A stretch of DNA of 64,000 nucleotides from Sphagnum magellanicum (GCA_021904315.1 CM038922.1:2579347-2643346), one strand, 5' to 3'; shown: positions 10,501 through 23,920, counted from the stretch's first letter. Notes: generated from the letters alone by a model not told the origin. Translations and numbers: made by a program.

Positions 10501-12450
10501 TCACCAAGATATTACAAAAATGAAATATTAGGTCATCTAGGTACATACCAATGGTTAATAATTGACAAAAAATTGTATTGTCACATGTCTTAAATTAATA
10601 TTTATGAATTTTTAAAAAGTAAACCTTTTTTTTGTCCTAAACAAAAAATGATTCCATAAGGATTTCATTTTTTCCAATTTACATAATTTTTTTGGTTGGA
10701 ACTTATCAAATCAACATTATTTATTAATATACTTCTTTTTTTTTGACAAATGGCTTCAATTATATGTGCCAAAGTTCAATATAATTGTTAAAAGTCTTTT
10801 AAAATGATCCTAAGTGGAACTCCTTAACATGAAACACCCAAAAATAAAAAGTTGTTAGATGTTTTATTACTATTCAACTTGAAAACAAGCATTGACAGTT
10901 GATTGTTGTCTATGGATGGGTAGGTTATGAACTCCATCATCTTTTTCCAATTCTTCCATGAAGTAATGGCATTGATTTTTCAATGTTTCAAGCACAATTT
11001 CCTCCACCTTTTGGTTCAAATATTTCAGATTTACTTCATCATTAGATGTGGTCTTTGAATCTTGAATCAAAATTCTCTAGGGAAGAAGAAGTTGAGCTTG
11101 GCCCATCTTGTTTCTCATCACTTTAGGGTCAAAGGGTCAAATTTCAATTATTTCAAAACCTTGCAAGTTGTTTCTTGGTATGGATTTCTTCAAAATCAAT
11201 GATACTCATTGTGCCCAATCTTCCTTTTGTGTAAATTTGTGCTTGTTGGCCAACCTCCAAATCTCCCGAAAACTTGTGAAGTGCAATTTTGAATGGCTTG
11301 AAAACACTAACATCCAAAATTGAAGTTCATGAAAAATGTGGGCTAGTAAGGTGAGCAAATCCAAACCCATATTTTTCATTTATTAAACAATCTCAAAGTG
11401 ACATAGGAGCTATGTCCATCGAATTTTTAAAGGTGTTGATTTGAAATATGAATGTCATCTATGTTAGTGCTCACAAATTTGACAAAATGAGCAAGCCAAT
11501 GTTTTGAAAACAATTAGTTGGTCATCCATGCTTTGGACCACATCACCATTGTGCCACCATTTTCACAATGTTGAATATAATTCTAGCACATTGTTTTCCC
11601 ATTGAAAATGTAGAGGTTTGGAATGCTTGTTCTTGCAACATCGCTAAAAGCAAACATAAACAATCGCTCCCTTTTAGTAGGAAGAAAAATGTACATAAAA
11701 TGTTTGCAAGGACCTTTCCTTAGCTACTTTTTTTTACCTCATACTTTTAACTTGTCACAATTTCACACACTAGTTGAAAATGACAATTTTGCAACTAGTC
11801 CATGTGACTAATTTTTAATTACAAGCGACATTTGCAACTAAAATTTCAATAGTCACATTGGACAAGTTGCATTGACATTAATCGCAAATGATAACAAATT
11901 TTGGATGAAAGAAAAAGTCAATGAAATATGCCTTCATCCTTTGACTAATCATATACGTATTGTCGTTTGCAACTAAGATGCAACTTTTTTGATAAATAAT
12001 GGGAACAAGTAATGTGTTGTCACATGTCCCAACTTTTAATAATTAAAAATGTTTTATTATTATTTTGAAATAATTTAAGACATTTAATTTTTATGTTTGG
12101 ATGGTTTAGGTTGTGACACGTGGTGCAATAGAAATTTGCCATGTGGCATATTATTTGAAAATTCCAAATTAAATTTAAATCAATATTTAGGTATGTAGGT
12201 TGAATAGGTACTTACCTAACTATATACCTACCTACTCATATAGGCTAAACATTTATCTAGATAGGACCTATTTACCTACCTAGGCCAAATACCTACTTAG
12301 GTAGGTAGGTAGGTAAATTAAAAAAGTAGGTAATTAAGTGTAAGTATATGAATATTTTTATTTTATTTTGGGTTAAGTCATTTTTATTAACTCACTGCAT
12401 ATGCCCATCCTTTTAAATTTGAAAATGTGAGATAAAACACCTTGTTTATA
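7600..12450. other. AT-rich intergenic DNA, no gene seen
   Basis: No conserved protein segment is recognised on either strand; open frames are short and look random. Around 11770-11990 and again at 13600-13860 there are repeated TTTGCAACTA / AGTTGCAAAT / GTCGCAAAT words, pointing to a diffuse repeat family. A short tract of CTACCTAC/GTAGGTAG tetranucleotides lies at about 12190-12320. Confidence 0.5.
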
Positions 12451-12452
12451 TA

Positions 12453-12567
12453 TTTTTCAAGATGAGGATGAAAGCCAAAACATATGGGATAAAATTTTTA
12501 ATTATAAATCACTTGCAACTAAACATTTTATCCAGTATGTTTTGGCTTTCATTTTCATCTTGAAAAG
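12453..12567. repeat. Foldback element: 43-bp inverted repeat
   Basis: Imperfect 43-bp arms at 12453-12495 and 12525-12567 share GATGAAAGCCAAAACATA and its complement, separated by about 29 bp. The stem would be long and stable, as in a MITE remnant or a young inverted duplication. No ORF is present. Confidence 0.75.
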
Positions 12568-12569
12568 TA

Positions 12570-13104
12570 AATAATTAAATAAGTAAATGACAACTAACTA
12601 GCTAACTAATTAACTAATAAAATTATTAATTATTTAATGAATAAAATATATAATTAAAAATTCTAGTTAATTAATTAAATTAAATTAAAAACTAACTAAT
12701 TCACTTTATAAATTATCCAACTAACTAATTATTTATAGTAATAATCATTAATATCTTATGATTACTGAATTAATTATGTTATTACTTATTATTAAATATT
12801 GCTTAATTTATTAGCTAGATTTTTAAAAATTAATTTAAAAAATATATATTAACCATAATAATCTATCAACAAATTTAATTAACTAGTAATTAGCTAATAT
12901 TGAAAAAATAAAAATAAAAATAATATATCATTAATTTATTATAATAATTTAATTATTAATTATTAATAAATATCAATTATTAATTATAATTATAAAATTA
13001 TATATTAATATTTCCCAATAATTATTATATTAATCTAATATACTTCATAATTGAATAATAATAATAATAATGTAATTTGTAGCTAGCATAGGTTAGCTAT
13101 TTAC

Positions 13105-13143
<39 letters not shown>

Positions 13144-13560
13144 ATTATCTCATTTGTTAAAGCTATTATGATTTATTTTAATTTATTTTTCATTTTTAAT
13201 AAATAAAAATTATTTTTTATAAATACATTAGTCATTTGAAAATAATTAAATAATAATATATGATTATAATAAGTTTTTTATTACATGTAATTAATATAAA
13301 TATATAATATAATTTTTTAAAATGTCATTTGTAGTAATTTTAAAATATATAATAAGATGGTTTGGATAAACTTGTAATATGGGCATAATAAGGTTAGGAA
13401 ATATCTTCCATAAAATTTTAATATACTCAAATTATACATTATTTAATGTAACCATAATATCAAGGCCATTTATGCTAATAATAATATTTGAATACACATT
13501 TAATATGGTTGTTCATATAAATTCAAAGTATACATTTATAAATCTTAATACACCCAATTA
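12570..13560. repeat. Extreme AT-rich stretch with TTA/ATT microsatellite
   Basis: Almost pure A/T with many TAATTA words. A clean (ATT)n run lies at about 13103-13139. No gene is expected here. Confidence 0.6.
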
Positions 13561-15689
13561 TATTCCTTAGAATTCACAAAATACACCTTTGTATATTCAT
13601 AAGGTTACAACTAAATTGGTCACATTTGCAACTAATAGGACACAAATTATTCTTTTTCGATGAAAATTAAACTAAATGTTGTTCACATGGAAGGATGAAC
13701 ACCAAAATAGTCGCAAACAAGTTGCACTGTAGTTGCAAATATGACCAACATAAGAAATAGTTGCAAAAATGTTCAAATGTAGTTGCAAATAATTAATAAT
13801 CACATGTAGTCGCAAATATAATGATGACATTTTGGCCAATTGCTACTAGTGATATGTGGTAGTTATGCAATTCATAAAGTTATTTTAGATTTGTGTAAAA
13901 ACTTGTAACATTTTTTGCATTTAGACCTTTAGATGTATTCACTTCCAGCTTTTGAACCATTTAAAAACTCAATGGAGGGTGTCTCAAATGTATTTAATGG
14001 AATGGCTAACAACATTAAAGATGAAGGAAAACGAAATTGTGATGAAGCACATGCACAATTTCAAAAATGTTCTCAGATAGTTGTCTATGGCCAAGAACCC
14101 AATGAAGGATGAAGATGCAATGTTTGCATTAATATAAAACGTGCCACCTTTTTGCTAAAGTTTTTCTTTTCATCAAAAGTCAAACTCATACCTTACAAAC
14201 ATTGATCACATATTTAATATAAGAAGAAACCTTGTTGAAAAGTTTGGACAATAATGTTGAAGTAATGGCAAGTGGTTCATTGGCCCTTACATTTAAAAGT
14301 AGGCCTTGGTCTATGAATCAAAGGCCCTTTTTAATTCAAATTTTCAAGGCCAACAATTTATCAAACCTACCAATTATCAAAAGGGGGGTACTTTTTCAAA
14401 ACCTTATTTTTACAATGGAAGAAAAGATTCAAACTTGCCTTCTAGGAAATGCTTTTATCGTGGCAAAAATAATCACATTCAAAAAAATTATTGAAAGTTT
14501 TTGGCAAATGAAGCAAATGGGGTATTGCATATTAACAACCCCAATAAAAAAACAAATGTTTTACATAGTAGCATTGCAAGCCTAAACCAATTCCATACAT
14601 AATGATTAGATTGTTGATTCAAGTGTTACAAGTCATGTGGCCCATATTCAAACCACATTTGTCACATATGAGGATTTGTCAAAAGGGCAATTTGCTTATA
14701 CTATAGATGGATCAGCCCATGAATTCAAAGATGTTGTAGAAGGCAATGCCATAATTCAAGCTGACATAGTGAAAACCATTCCTCATGTACTTCATGTACT
14801 AAAGTTGAAATATAACCTTTTTTTAGTAAACAATTAGTTTTTGCTAAATGGGAATTTCAATTACACATGACAAAAACCTATTTGTATTATGTAAAGATTG
14901 AATCAATTGCCACTTGCACCTTTCAAAATGATTTATACACTCTAGGTTTATCACAATATTTAGATGAAGATATGCAAACCAAAAGGCAATGTCCAATACA
15001 TTTACTAATAGAACATCCATATATCTATGGTTTGGGCACATAAGTATCAAAAGACTATAATAATCAAGGTTAATACCCACATGGCCAAAAACATTCATTT
15101 GAAAAATATATATTATATTTCCTTTTGTGAATAATGTATTTCAAGGAAACAAACAAAATTACTATTCCCAAAAGAAGTTTAATTTCAAACAAATCAAATG
15201 TTGAAATTAGTAATTTGATATAAAAAGTCCTCTAGATCCAACATTTATTAGTTTTTAATATTTTATCACTTTTATTGATGACTTTAGTAGATATAAGTAG
15301 TATATCTCAATCACAACATTTAATAAATTTAAGGCATACAAGGCCCATGTTGAAAATGTTCAAAGAAGTAAGATTAAAACTTTGGGAAATGACAATAAAG
15401 GGAACATCTTTCAATGATTTTACAAATTTTTGTGTGGATAATGGCATTCAATATCAATTCACAACCCCTACATTCCTAAACAAAATGGGGTATTTGAATG
15501 GAAGAATCAAACTTTGTTTGAAGTTGATTCTAGCATGCTCCACCATGCAAATTTGTGAAAGCCATATGGGGGCAAAGTTGTATTATTAGTCATATATCTT
15601 CAAAATTGGCATGGAACAAAGGTAGTGAATGGTCAAACTCCATATGAAGTTTTGGTATGGAAGGCCACCAATTTTTTCACATCTTTGAA

Positions 15690-16435
15690 TCTTTCAATGT
15701 ACATCTTAATGTTTCACAACCAATTGAGACCTGAAGTAAGTGCGAAAATAAAATAATTTCCAAATGTGGACCACCAAGTGTGCATCATTTAAGAATGCAA
15801 TTTGAACATCCATTTGATGGATGTCAAAATTGGAATGTGTCACATATGCAAGGAGGACATGCATTGAATGTTTTGAAAATAGTGTTAACATAATCAACCC
15901 CTTCTTGCTAAGAAAAACTTTTAGTTACTAGGGGAGTTTTCTTTTGAATATTTCATTATTATTAACATATTTGATCTCAAAAACCCATTTACAATCAATT
16001 AAATTATAGTTTGATGGCAAAGGTGAAAGTGTTTGGGTATTATTTTTATAGTTTTTTCACCAAGGTTTAATGCCTTCCATGGCGGTTTTTCTTTCCTCAC
16101 TTGTTTCTAGGAACTTGAAGGTCATCCTTCAATTTGTTCAATGAGTCGTGTTGGAAGCTTTTGTTGTCAACATGGTTGAATAAAGTGACGCATGGGATTT
16201 GTTGGAGGACTTGAAGGACTCCCATCTTCAAAAACTTCTAAAACATGTGATTGGTCATTTAAATGGGAATTTGAAGAAAGGGATGAAGGAGTGTTATTAA
16301 ACATTGGAAGCGATTGAGTGGGAGGAGTTGATGGATTTAGTGGTGGGAGTTAATTCATTGGTTGAGGAATTAATGGGGGTATGTGATGTACACATTGTTG
16401 ACTAGGAGTGGTGGTCCAAGTGAATTTTTTGATGT
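15690..16435 (-). pseudogene. Inverted block of copia hinge and reverse-transcriptase N-part
   Basis: Within the plus-strand copia relic, this block reads on the minus strand. A Pro/Ser-rich hinge (SPPTNPMRH) leads to the RT opening SNYNLIDCKWVFEIKY, then QEGVDYVNT and IHQMDVQIAFLND, which are hallmark copia RT segments. Flanking integrase (to the left) and RT continuation (to the right) are on the plus strand. The simplest explanation is an inversion of about 0.75 kb inside the element. Several frameshifts and stops are present. Confidence 0.8.
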
Positions 16436-17558
16436 AAACTTAATAAATCCCTATATGGATTAAAATAATTGTCTTATATTTGGTACCGACAATGAAATTC
16501 ATTTCTTTTATCCATTGGGTTTGTGTCAAGTGTTGTTGGCACTAATGTTTACATACATAAAGAAGGTGAAAAATTCATGATTATTGCAATTTAAGTTGAT
16601 GACCTACTTTTGATCATCAATGATCCTACCAATTTAGCTTAGAAAACTAGCCATGCTTTGAACTCGGAGTTTGATACGACCAATGTGGGGCTTGTCACCC
16701 ACAATACAATTTTGGGCCTTGAATTGTTTTATGATCATGCTTAAGGTTTTATTAAAATCTATCAACATATATATATACAATACATCCTTTTCAAAATTAA
16801 AATGGAATCATGTCACCCAAACTCCAACCCTTAGGAACCCAATATTAGATTAAATAAAGAAGATTTTCCAACAACTCAACAAGAATAAAAAAAATGCAAC
16901 ATGTTATTTACAAAGCCCTTGTCAAGTCCCTCATGAATGTACTTTTCAATATACAATAGGCTTGACATATTGTTTTTCACAAGTATAATTGCCCAATATT
17001 TAGCTCATCTAAGTGAAAGGCATTGGATTGTCACCAAACATATATTGTGGTACTTCAAAGGCACCCTCACACTTGGTTTAATCTATATTTTATCCCAAGA
17101 TTTCATTTCACAAGGTTATTTCAATGCATGTTGGGCTAGGTGTTTGGATATTCAATGGTTCACATCTAGATATTGTTTTATGTTGAGTTTTTGTGTTATT
17201 AGTCATTGGTTAATTGGAAGCAATGTTTCATAACACTTTTTCACCAAGAGCAAACATATGGTGCTTTCACATGCATCCACTCAAGCCATTTGGTTGCAAT
17301 GTGTACTTGGTTCATTACATTGTCCATAGACTACACCCACCATTGTTTTTTCAGATTATCAAAGTGCTATCCAATTAATAGAAAATCCCAAGTTTCATGA
17401 GCAAAATAAACACATTGACATTCAAGCTTAAGCCAAAGAAATCAAAATATTATTTTGTCCCACCTTTGACATGGCTATTGACATCTTCGCCAAAAGTTTG
17501 ATTAAGGATAAACATTTACATTGTGTACATTTAATGGGCTTAAGAACTATCTAATAAA

Positions 17559-17571
17559 GGGGGGGGGGGGG
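17559..17571 (+). repeat. 13-G tract at the polypurine-tract position
   Basis: An AAA-plus-G13 run lies 11 bp upstream of the 3' LTR, where the plus-strand primer (polypurine tract) of LTR elements sits. It has probably lengthened by slippage. Confidence 0.7.
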
Positions 17572-17582
17572 TGGTGTGTGTG

Positions 17583-17912
17583 TGTTAGGTTATGTATTAG
17601 ATAGTTCATACATTCATTCAAACACATTCATACCTTATGACTTCTCCTACTAACATCCTTTGGTTGGGTCATCTTACTTAAGATCCATATATATTTCTCT
17701 TATTGTATTCAACAATGTAAACATTTGCTCTTTTTTTCATTCATTATTGTTTCCTCAATCTTGTCTTTGCTTAATTCAATAAAATCATTTCCACTATCGT
17801 TTCCTAGACACACCATTTGTGAATGTTGGTGTTCTCTCATACATTATTTCTATTACCTTAAACCTCAATTATTGAAATGGCACAAATAGATTGATGCATT
17901 GCATTTCTAACA
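17583..17912 (+). repeat. 3' LTR of the copia relic
   Basis: The 330-bp segment begins TGTTAG and ends CTAACA, a perfect 6-bp inverted terminus with the canonical TG...CA. It contains a TATATATTTCTC-type TATA region near 17685 and a polyadenylation signal AATAAA at 17778-17783. It follows the RNase H end and the G-tract. No matching 5' LTR is in the window. Confidence 0.75.
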
Positions 17913-20405
17913 CCTAATGAAGAATTTATTTCTCTTTCTTTATATATAATCTCCCATCTTTCCCACGCTTTTGAAATCAAATTTTTCCATTGAGGTGATC
18001 CTTTAAAGATGTTGAAATGCCAAAATGATGAGTTGCCACATTGATTGGGGCACCCTTGTCCATCACTCTTGTGGCCTTTTTCTAGGATTCATCAAGTTTC
18101 AATTCCCATTTGCTTTTAGCTTGAAAGTTGGGGCTCTAGATTTTGTGGAGCTACAACAAAGTTGGGATTGTTGGAAGCAAGCAAAGTATTGTGAAGTTGT
18201 GCACCATTGTTATGCCATGATTGTGGAATGTTGTAGGGTAGGTTTGTCACATCACCTAGAGTTGTTCAAGGCCTTGCATTGAGTTGTTGTTGTTGAACAA
18301 CACCTCCCATCTTGTTGGACCTTCATCCTCTCCTTGTGCATCTTGTGGTAAGCTTGCATTGTGCTTTTCAAAAGCTTCATTTGAATTTTTTGAATTTTGA
18401 AGCTCTTCATCAAGACAATGATTATCTCCACTAGTACTTTCAGATGAATGGATTGAATTTAGAGATGGAAGAATGAGTAGTGGTGTAACCCAAAATGGTT
18501 GACTGCCCATGTTTCTAATGTTAAGCTTTGCAATTATCTCAACTCCTCTCGCTCAAACTATAGTAATTTTCCCTTGGGTTTCAATGACTAAAAGACCTTA
18601 GATAGAGATGGAAAGTCCAGAAATTGAGTGATGGGCTAAGTGAGTTCAAGCTATAGTTCACAATGGAAGCATTAAGTTAGAATTGGATGGTGAAGCACAT
18701 CGTACAAACAGTTTGAAAAAACCTCATGTGTATGACAATTAAAAATACATAGTGAATCTATTTAGCACTAATGTTCTAAATGGTTCTCAACTTTGATGAC
18801 AAACCTACTGCAATTGGAAGAGAAGAATAGATCTTGTTGTAAGATAGGGGTCAAGACCTTAATTATGTTGGAAAGTAAAAGAGGAAACATTAAAGTTTTC
18901 CAACAGACTTGCAGCATATTATAATCAAACCTTTGTGATTGGAGTATGCTCATTATTTATAGCTCGTTCAATCTTTAGAGAACTTGTTCTGACCAAATGG
19001 ATTTAGAAGTGAATGAATCCATCTGATGTGAGGAAGTAGGTTTAGTCATGAGATTGAGGGTATTTATTGTTTATAAGGCTTGCAACTAGGCAAGTATTAA
19101 ATTTAGATTGAATACATAACCATATTTTTACATAACTTAATGTATAATTAGACAATCTTGCAACTCGCTTTGACTTATAAAATTTTGTTAAACAAATGAT
19201 TTGCAGCACTTCATCAAACCTGGGATAGATTTTCTTTTCTTACAAGTTCAATTTTAAATCTGCTGCTTTTGGTTATTTGTGAACCTCAATGAGAGAAAAT
19301 TTGATTTATTTCTAAAACTACTTGTTCTATTCTTGTTGTTGGACAGGATCCTCAAACCTAAAAGAAGAGAATTTGTTTTGAATGGGTTAACCAAAGCGGG
19401 TCAATCACAGCAACTTTTTCATATTTGTGGTATTGTTATACATATATATACATATGTATATATATGCAATATAGTCTTGGATGCATGAAAACATACATAG
19501 AAGAGTTTACTGTGGAGCTTGCATATATGAACTAACTAGGGTGGTGGCTTACGTGAGTTAGGGGAAGGAAAGTCGAATGCTTGTCCCATGTATAATCCAT
19601 CCACACATCTGGAAAGTCTGGAAAAACTACACAACATGTGAGTGTAAAGATGATGAAGCTACAAGTCAAATTCCTTTTCACAGAACTCAGAACTCGGGTA
19701 TCCCAACCCATCTCTATACAAATTGCACAGTAAATGCACACAATCACACTTTGAAAGTAACTGTTATGTCAGTTCCAGCCAAACCAAAACAACCATGAGA
19801 AGAAAGAGTGCGATCATAATCTTGTGCCTGTCCTTCACAAAGTATTAGGCCACCACCTTCATCATGAATGGCAGTGACTAGTTGCCCTTCCTCTCCACTG
19901 ACTTCCATCACCCCTGACAGTAGGTGTAGATTAGGCTAGTAAATAATAATCTGCTTTAAAGTTTCAGACAAACAATAACACAGAAAATCTCATCCTGAGT
20001 TTCTGTCATGTTTCCAGAAGCAACAGGAAAACTCGGAGTCATGACAGTGCTAGAGTCATGATGTGACATAGATATATTCTGAAAGAAGACAATGTGGAAC
20101 AGCTAGTGGTAAGGATGCATTGGTGGGGAAAAAAAAAACAGAGTTTTCATTAATACGCAACCACTCTTTCGACAATATCTTACAAATGAAAACACTCCAT
20201 AGACAATATTATCATTCACCAGAATCATACTGAAATAACATCTAGCCTTCCATGTGCAAGTATGCATGGAGACCACAGAAAAAGACAGCTGTCACAGTTA
20301 GGGCTAGCCCGCATGCCCGGCATGACCTTGGCAGCTAGCATAGCTAAGAACGGTCTTCTGGAAAACACACACAACTGTACCCTAAAAACACACACAAACA
20401 CACCT
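17913..20405. other. Intergenic DNA; low-confidence coding-like fragment
   Basis: No gene is recognised with confidence. On the minus strand, 18256-18510 encodes an open Ser/Asn/Glu-rich stretch that could be the end of a decayed host or transposon protein, but it has no domain I can name. A TATA/CATA simple-sequence patch lies at about 19438-19470. The last few hundred bases before 20405 are likely pirin 3' UTR. Confidence 0.4.
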
Positions 20406-23400
20406 CTAAGGAAAAGCTAGGGAAACAGGTACAGATCGCCATGTACGGGCTTTCTCAAAGCCATTACGTCCATTGCGGAAGTCCTGCATAGCTTGTTTAA
20501 GCTCCTCATTTGAGTTCATAACAAAGGGCCCATATTGGGCGACTTCCTCATTCAATGGCTTCCCAGCAACCAATACAAAGTGTGAAGGGTCACTCCCTGT
20601 ATTCCATGCACTTAATCCATCACCATCCCCCAATAGCACTGTGTGATTTGGCCCAATGCTTTGGTCATCTGGTTTTCCCAGTACGATGCTACCTTCCAAA
20701 GTATACACAAAGGCATTCCAACCCTGTGGAATCAGTTGATGAAGCACAGAACCCGGCTGCATGGTGAAGTCCAGATACAAAGTCGGTGTACGGGTAAACA
20801 CAGGTGATTTGACTCCTAGTGATTCACCTGCTATAACTGCTACTTGCACACCATCCTTCTCTGCCTTTGGAACATCTTTTGATTGAAGCTCTTGATAATT
20901 TGGAGGAATCCTGCTCCAATACCCAAAGCCCCAACATGTTATGTTATCAACCAGTGTTTTTTGCACTTGCAATCCATTTCAGCACCTCAAAAAGTTCACT
21001 GTGGAGCATAAGCTCTGAAACAGAACATAACAGGAATGTTACACCACTAAATAAAGCTTCTTGTCTTTGATTAACCCTTTGCCAAATCTTCATGTTACGA
21101 AAGAAAACCAAAATCAAACGACAAACCAAGTCTGAGTTTTGACATGTTCAAGCAAGGTTACATTTTGTCTTTGGAACTAAGGTTGACCCATAATTGAAGG
21201 CCTCGTTGTAATCCAGTGTTTGCAGGCATCTCAGAGTGCACTATTCCACGTCCTGCTGTCATCCACTGTTCCAAAAGACAAATGTTAGACTGATTTATAC
21301 TAGCAAATATCAGATGACTGGAGACACTCCATTTACTTCAAGCTCCAGCTCAACAGAACTAGTAAATCATGCTTGTAAAACTTCCAGAGATCTGAATGGT
21401 ACATCCATTTGTTCAAAACTCCTTCAGATGCCTGGTTTTGTTGACAAGTTTACAGGACAAGACTTAAGTGCTGACAATTGCAGGCTCACAGAATAACAAA
21501 ACACCTATGGCAACTGCTCAATTTGCACCCTGAGACCTTCTCCACAATGCCTAGGTACAGTCTACAAACAAGTTTATGCATGTTGGAAGAGTCAACCAAA
21601 AGTTACCTGTACATCTCCGGCCTCAAGTTTCCCTTTGTGACCCAAGAAGTCCTGGTGAGTGAATGCCCCCTGTGGAAATTTATGAACACTCATAAGTACT
21701 CTTAACACAGAGAGAGAAGTGGAGACCACGTATGTGGGCTATAAAGTTTGGGGGTGGTCATTGCCAAATCTGACAATCAAGCTGCAGGATTAGCCTGACG
21801 CTATGTTAGGGTAATGTCGGCACTAACCTGTGACGGTCTGTGATTATCTTATTGTGCAACTTCTTGTAAGAAATGAGAGGTCAACTTGAGCCTACCTCAA
21901 GCATGTAGGTTACTGTCTCAAAGCCTGCATTCACAGAAAAAAAGGATGTAAAATTGTAATCAGAATCAATCTCACACTTTGGTGCGGATTTGCAGTCCTC
22001 AAGACCATAAAAATTTGCAAGTCATTGCATGCGGAAGTGAGAAGTGAAAGAGCCATTGGGTACTCCTTACCTCGATGTGGGTGGTCAGGAAAGCCAGCAG
22101 AACCAGTTGCTGCAAAACAGGCACCAGCAAACCTATTACCACACAATAGTGCTTTGAACCATCTGAGCTCTGCATCCCTTATTTTTGTTCTACAGGTTAA
22201 TGAAATCCATGTGCCTCAAATTATCTCATATCATCACCACAAAATGATTGCAGTATGGTTCTGCTCAGACAACTCATCACTGGAATGTGTGTTCTGATAT
22301 TGTGATACAGCACAACAACCACTCATTTGGTCCATGGTCCATCACACCATTTACTACCTCAATCATTCAATTTGAAAATGAGAGAGGTGCTTTCTGAACA
22401 TATTTCAAGAATGTGATGACTACTTCCGTCATTCATTGCTACCAAAATATCAAACACCCTGCCAAATTCTTTGGACCAAAAATAAAGCAGCAAGTTCAGT
22501 ATCAGACATAACTATTCCTTGGGAAAATCGGCTTGGTGACTCACATGAAAAGTAGTCCAGGAGAAGAAAGGGATCAAAGTTTCTCACTTCTGGCCTGCAA
22601 CATTCAAACCAACCCTGCGACACATCAGGTCTCCATTTCAAACAAAATTTACAAAGTCTGAGACAAGACAATGCAAAATTCAGAACCCGTTTGCACAAAA
22701 ACCACATCCCTCTGGAACCAGAGACCATGAAAGTCAGGAAATTCAATCAGCCTGAGACAAGACAATGCAATTCAGAACCTGTTTGGACAAAAAACCACAT
22801 CCCTCTGGAACCAGACCATGATACACACACAAAAACCTTAATACTTGGACAAGCTCCTCATATGTTCCGCATCGAAGTACTATTGTGTGGATCGCGTTGA
22901 TTACTAAGGTTTCAATTCGACTTCCTCATTTGCGGCAATACAGAAAAATTACACTCCAAAACAGCATCCCTACACTTCTTTAAAACAAAATTGTGGCTGC
23001 GGATACGAGAAGAAACACCAGTTCAGCACCAGAGTTTGCTTTCGTCGTTCCCCATAAGAGATAAGAGAGCACAAAGTCGCTGACATACAAGTTTCAAATT
23101 CCAAAGGCCCTTCAGGAACAAACAAAGTGAGCAATTGTTTTGTATTTTCAATATACCAAAAGAAAAGAAAAGAAAAACAAAGAAACACGCACCTGCCTAT
23201 ACTTCGCCACACTGTTGCTCCTTCGCCTTCGGGCTGCGCCCGCGACAACAGCCTTTTGACAACCACTCTGGGCTTACTGAACTCCTCCCCGGTACCATTC
23301 CCACTCGCCGCACTCTCCATCATTCCTCTCACCTGAATCAATTCCTTACGCACTCTCAACGCAAGTCCGGCAGGCTTAAAAGCCTTCTGTAGTACAAATT

Positions 23401-23464
23401 CCGTGGATGAGTGGTAGTGCCTGGCAAAAACGACTCTGGAGAAAGACAAGGCCGACGATGACAT
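20406..23464 (-). CDS. Pirin-family cupin protein (7 exons)
   Basis: Pirins are bicupin iron-binding proteins; some act as quercetinases and others as transcription co-regulators. Exons on the minus strand are 23464-23193, 22594-22545, 22109-22071, 21924-21896, 21669-21607, 21265-21162 and 20910-20406. They total 1062 nt, closing in frame to 353 aa. All introns are GT/AG. The core starts with [20 protein letters not shown], then [33 protein letters not shown] and [12 protein letters not shown]. The metal ligands His117, His119, His161 and Glu163 are all present. The C-terminal cupin half is one exon. Residues 1-65 form an N-terminal extension relative to cytosolic pirins. Its start ([17 protein letters not shown]) is basic and hydroxyl-rich, so organelle targeting is plausible; a second ATG at about residue 48 ([10 protein letters not shown]) would give a cytosolic form. 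The gene looks intact. Confidence 0.93.
22658..22826. repeat. ~95-bp tandem duplication in pirin intron 1
   Basis: Two near-identical units carry GAGACAAGACAATGCAA, TTCAGAACC and AACCACATCCCTCTGGAACC, at 22658-22730 and 22753-22825. They lie inside the first intron and probably have no coding effect. Confidence 0.75.
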
Positions 23465-23755
23465 GAGCGCAACAACACTAACAACAACAACAACAACAAC
23501 AAAACCGAAGATGATTCTTTACAGCAGAAACTGATGAAGAATGACACGCTTGGACATCCGGGATTTATACAACGATTTCCGAAGACGAGGAATTCCCGAA
23601 TGGCTGCTTCGCGCGGAGCTTCTACGCCTTTTTTGCGCATCCCGCGGCGCCTCGTCTCTTGTCGCTGGCCCTCTTCTCGCGCTCCTTCGTCTGAAAGCAG
23701 TAGCAGCGTCAACTGACGAAGCGAGAGGAGAGAGAGAGAGAAGGAAGAATTATGA
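23465..23755. promoter_or_regulatory. Pirin upstream region
   Basis: GC-richer DNA with a (CAA)n tract at about 23478-23502 and a GA repeat at 23724-23742 lies just upstream of the pirin ATG. It is probably 5' leader and promoter. No defined TATA box was assigned. Confidence 0.4.
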
Positions 23756-23920
23756 ACTTGCAAATCGCCCCTTCATGGATGATAAATATACTCTCGATGA
23801 GAGCAGATCAGATTATTGACTCAACAATGACCCCCTCATGGATGACAAACTATAATCTCGATGAGAGAAAATCAGATTATCAACTAGCAATTCACCCTTC
23901 ATAGATGACAAAAATATAGT
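23755..23920. repeat. ~60-bp tandem repeat, 2.6 copies
   Basis: Repeated units read CCCTTCATGGATGATAAATATA...CTCGATGAGAG..ATCAGATTATTGACT with small changes, at about 23768, 23829 and 23897. No coding potential is inferred. Confidence 0.7.

Larger units (their letters stand above)
13960..17912 (+). mobile_element. Ty1/copia LTR retrotransposon relic (5' LTR missing)
   Basis: Decayed gag-pol read in pieces on the plus strand. A gag-like segment is at about 14080-14230. A broken zinc knuckle (CFYRGKNNHIQKNY) is at about 14440. A protease-end block (VLHVLKLKYNLFLVNN) is at 14785-14832. A GAG-pre-integrase trace (FGHISIKR) is near 15030. The integrase stretch FCVDNGIQYQFTTPT is at about 15428-15472. 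The reverse-transcriptase second half follows from about 16435 (SLYGLKQ, VDDLLLI). RNase H lies at about 17020-17480 and ends with the KHIDI and ADI motifs of copia elements. Many stops and frameshifts show it is dead. The first part of reverse transcriptase is on the opposite strand (separate entry). A G-tract and a 3' LTR close the element. No 5' LTR or primer-binding site was found. Confidence 0.85.
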
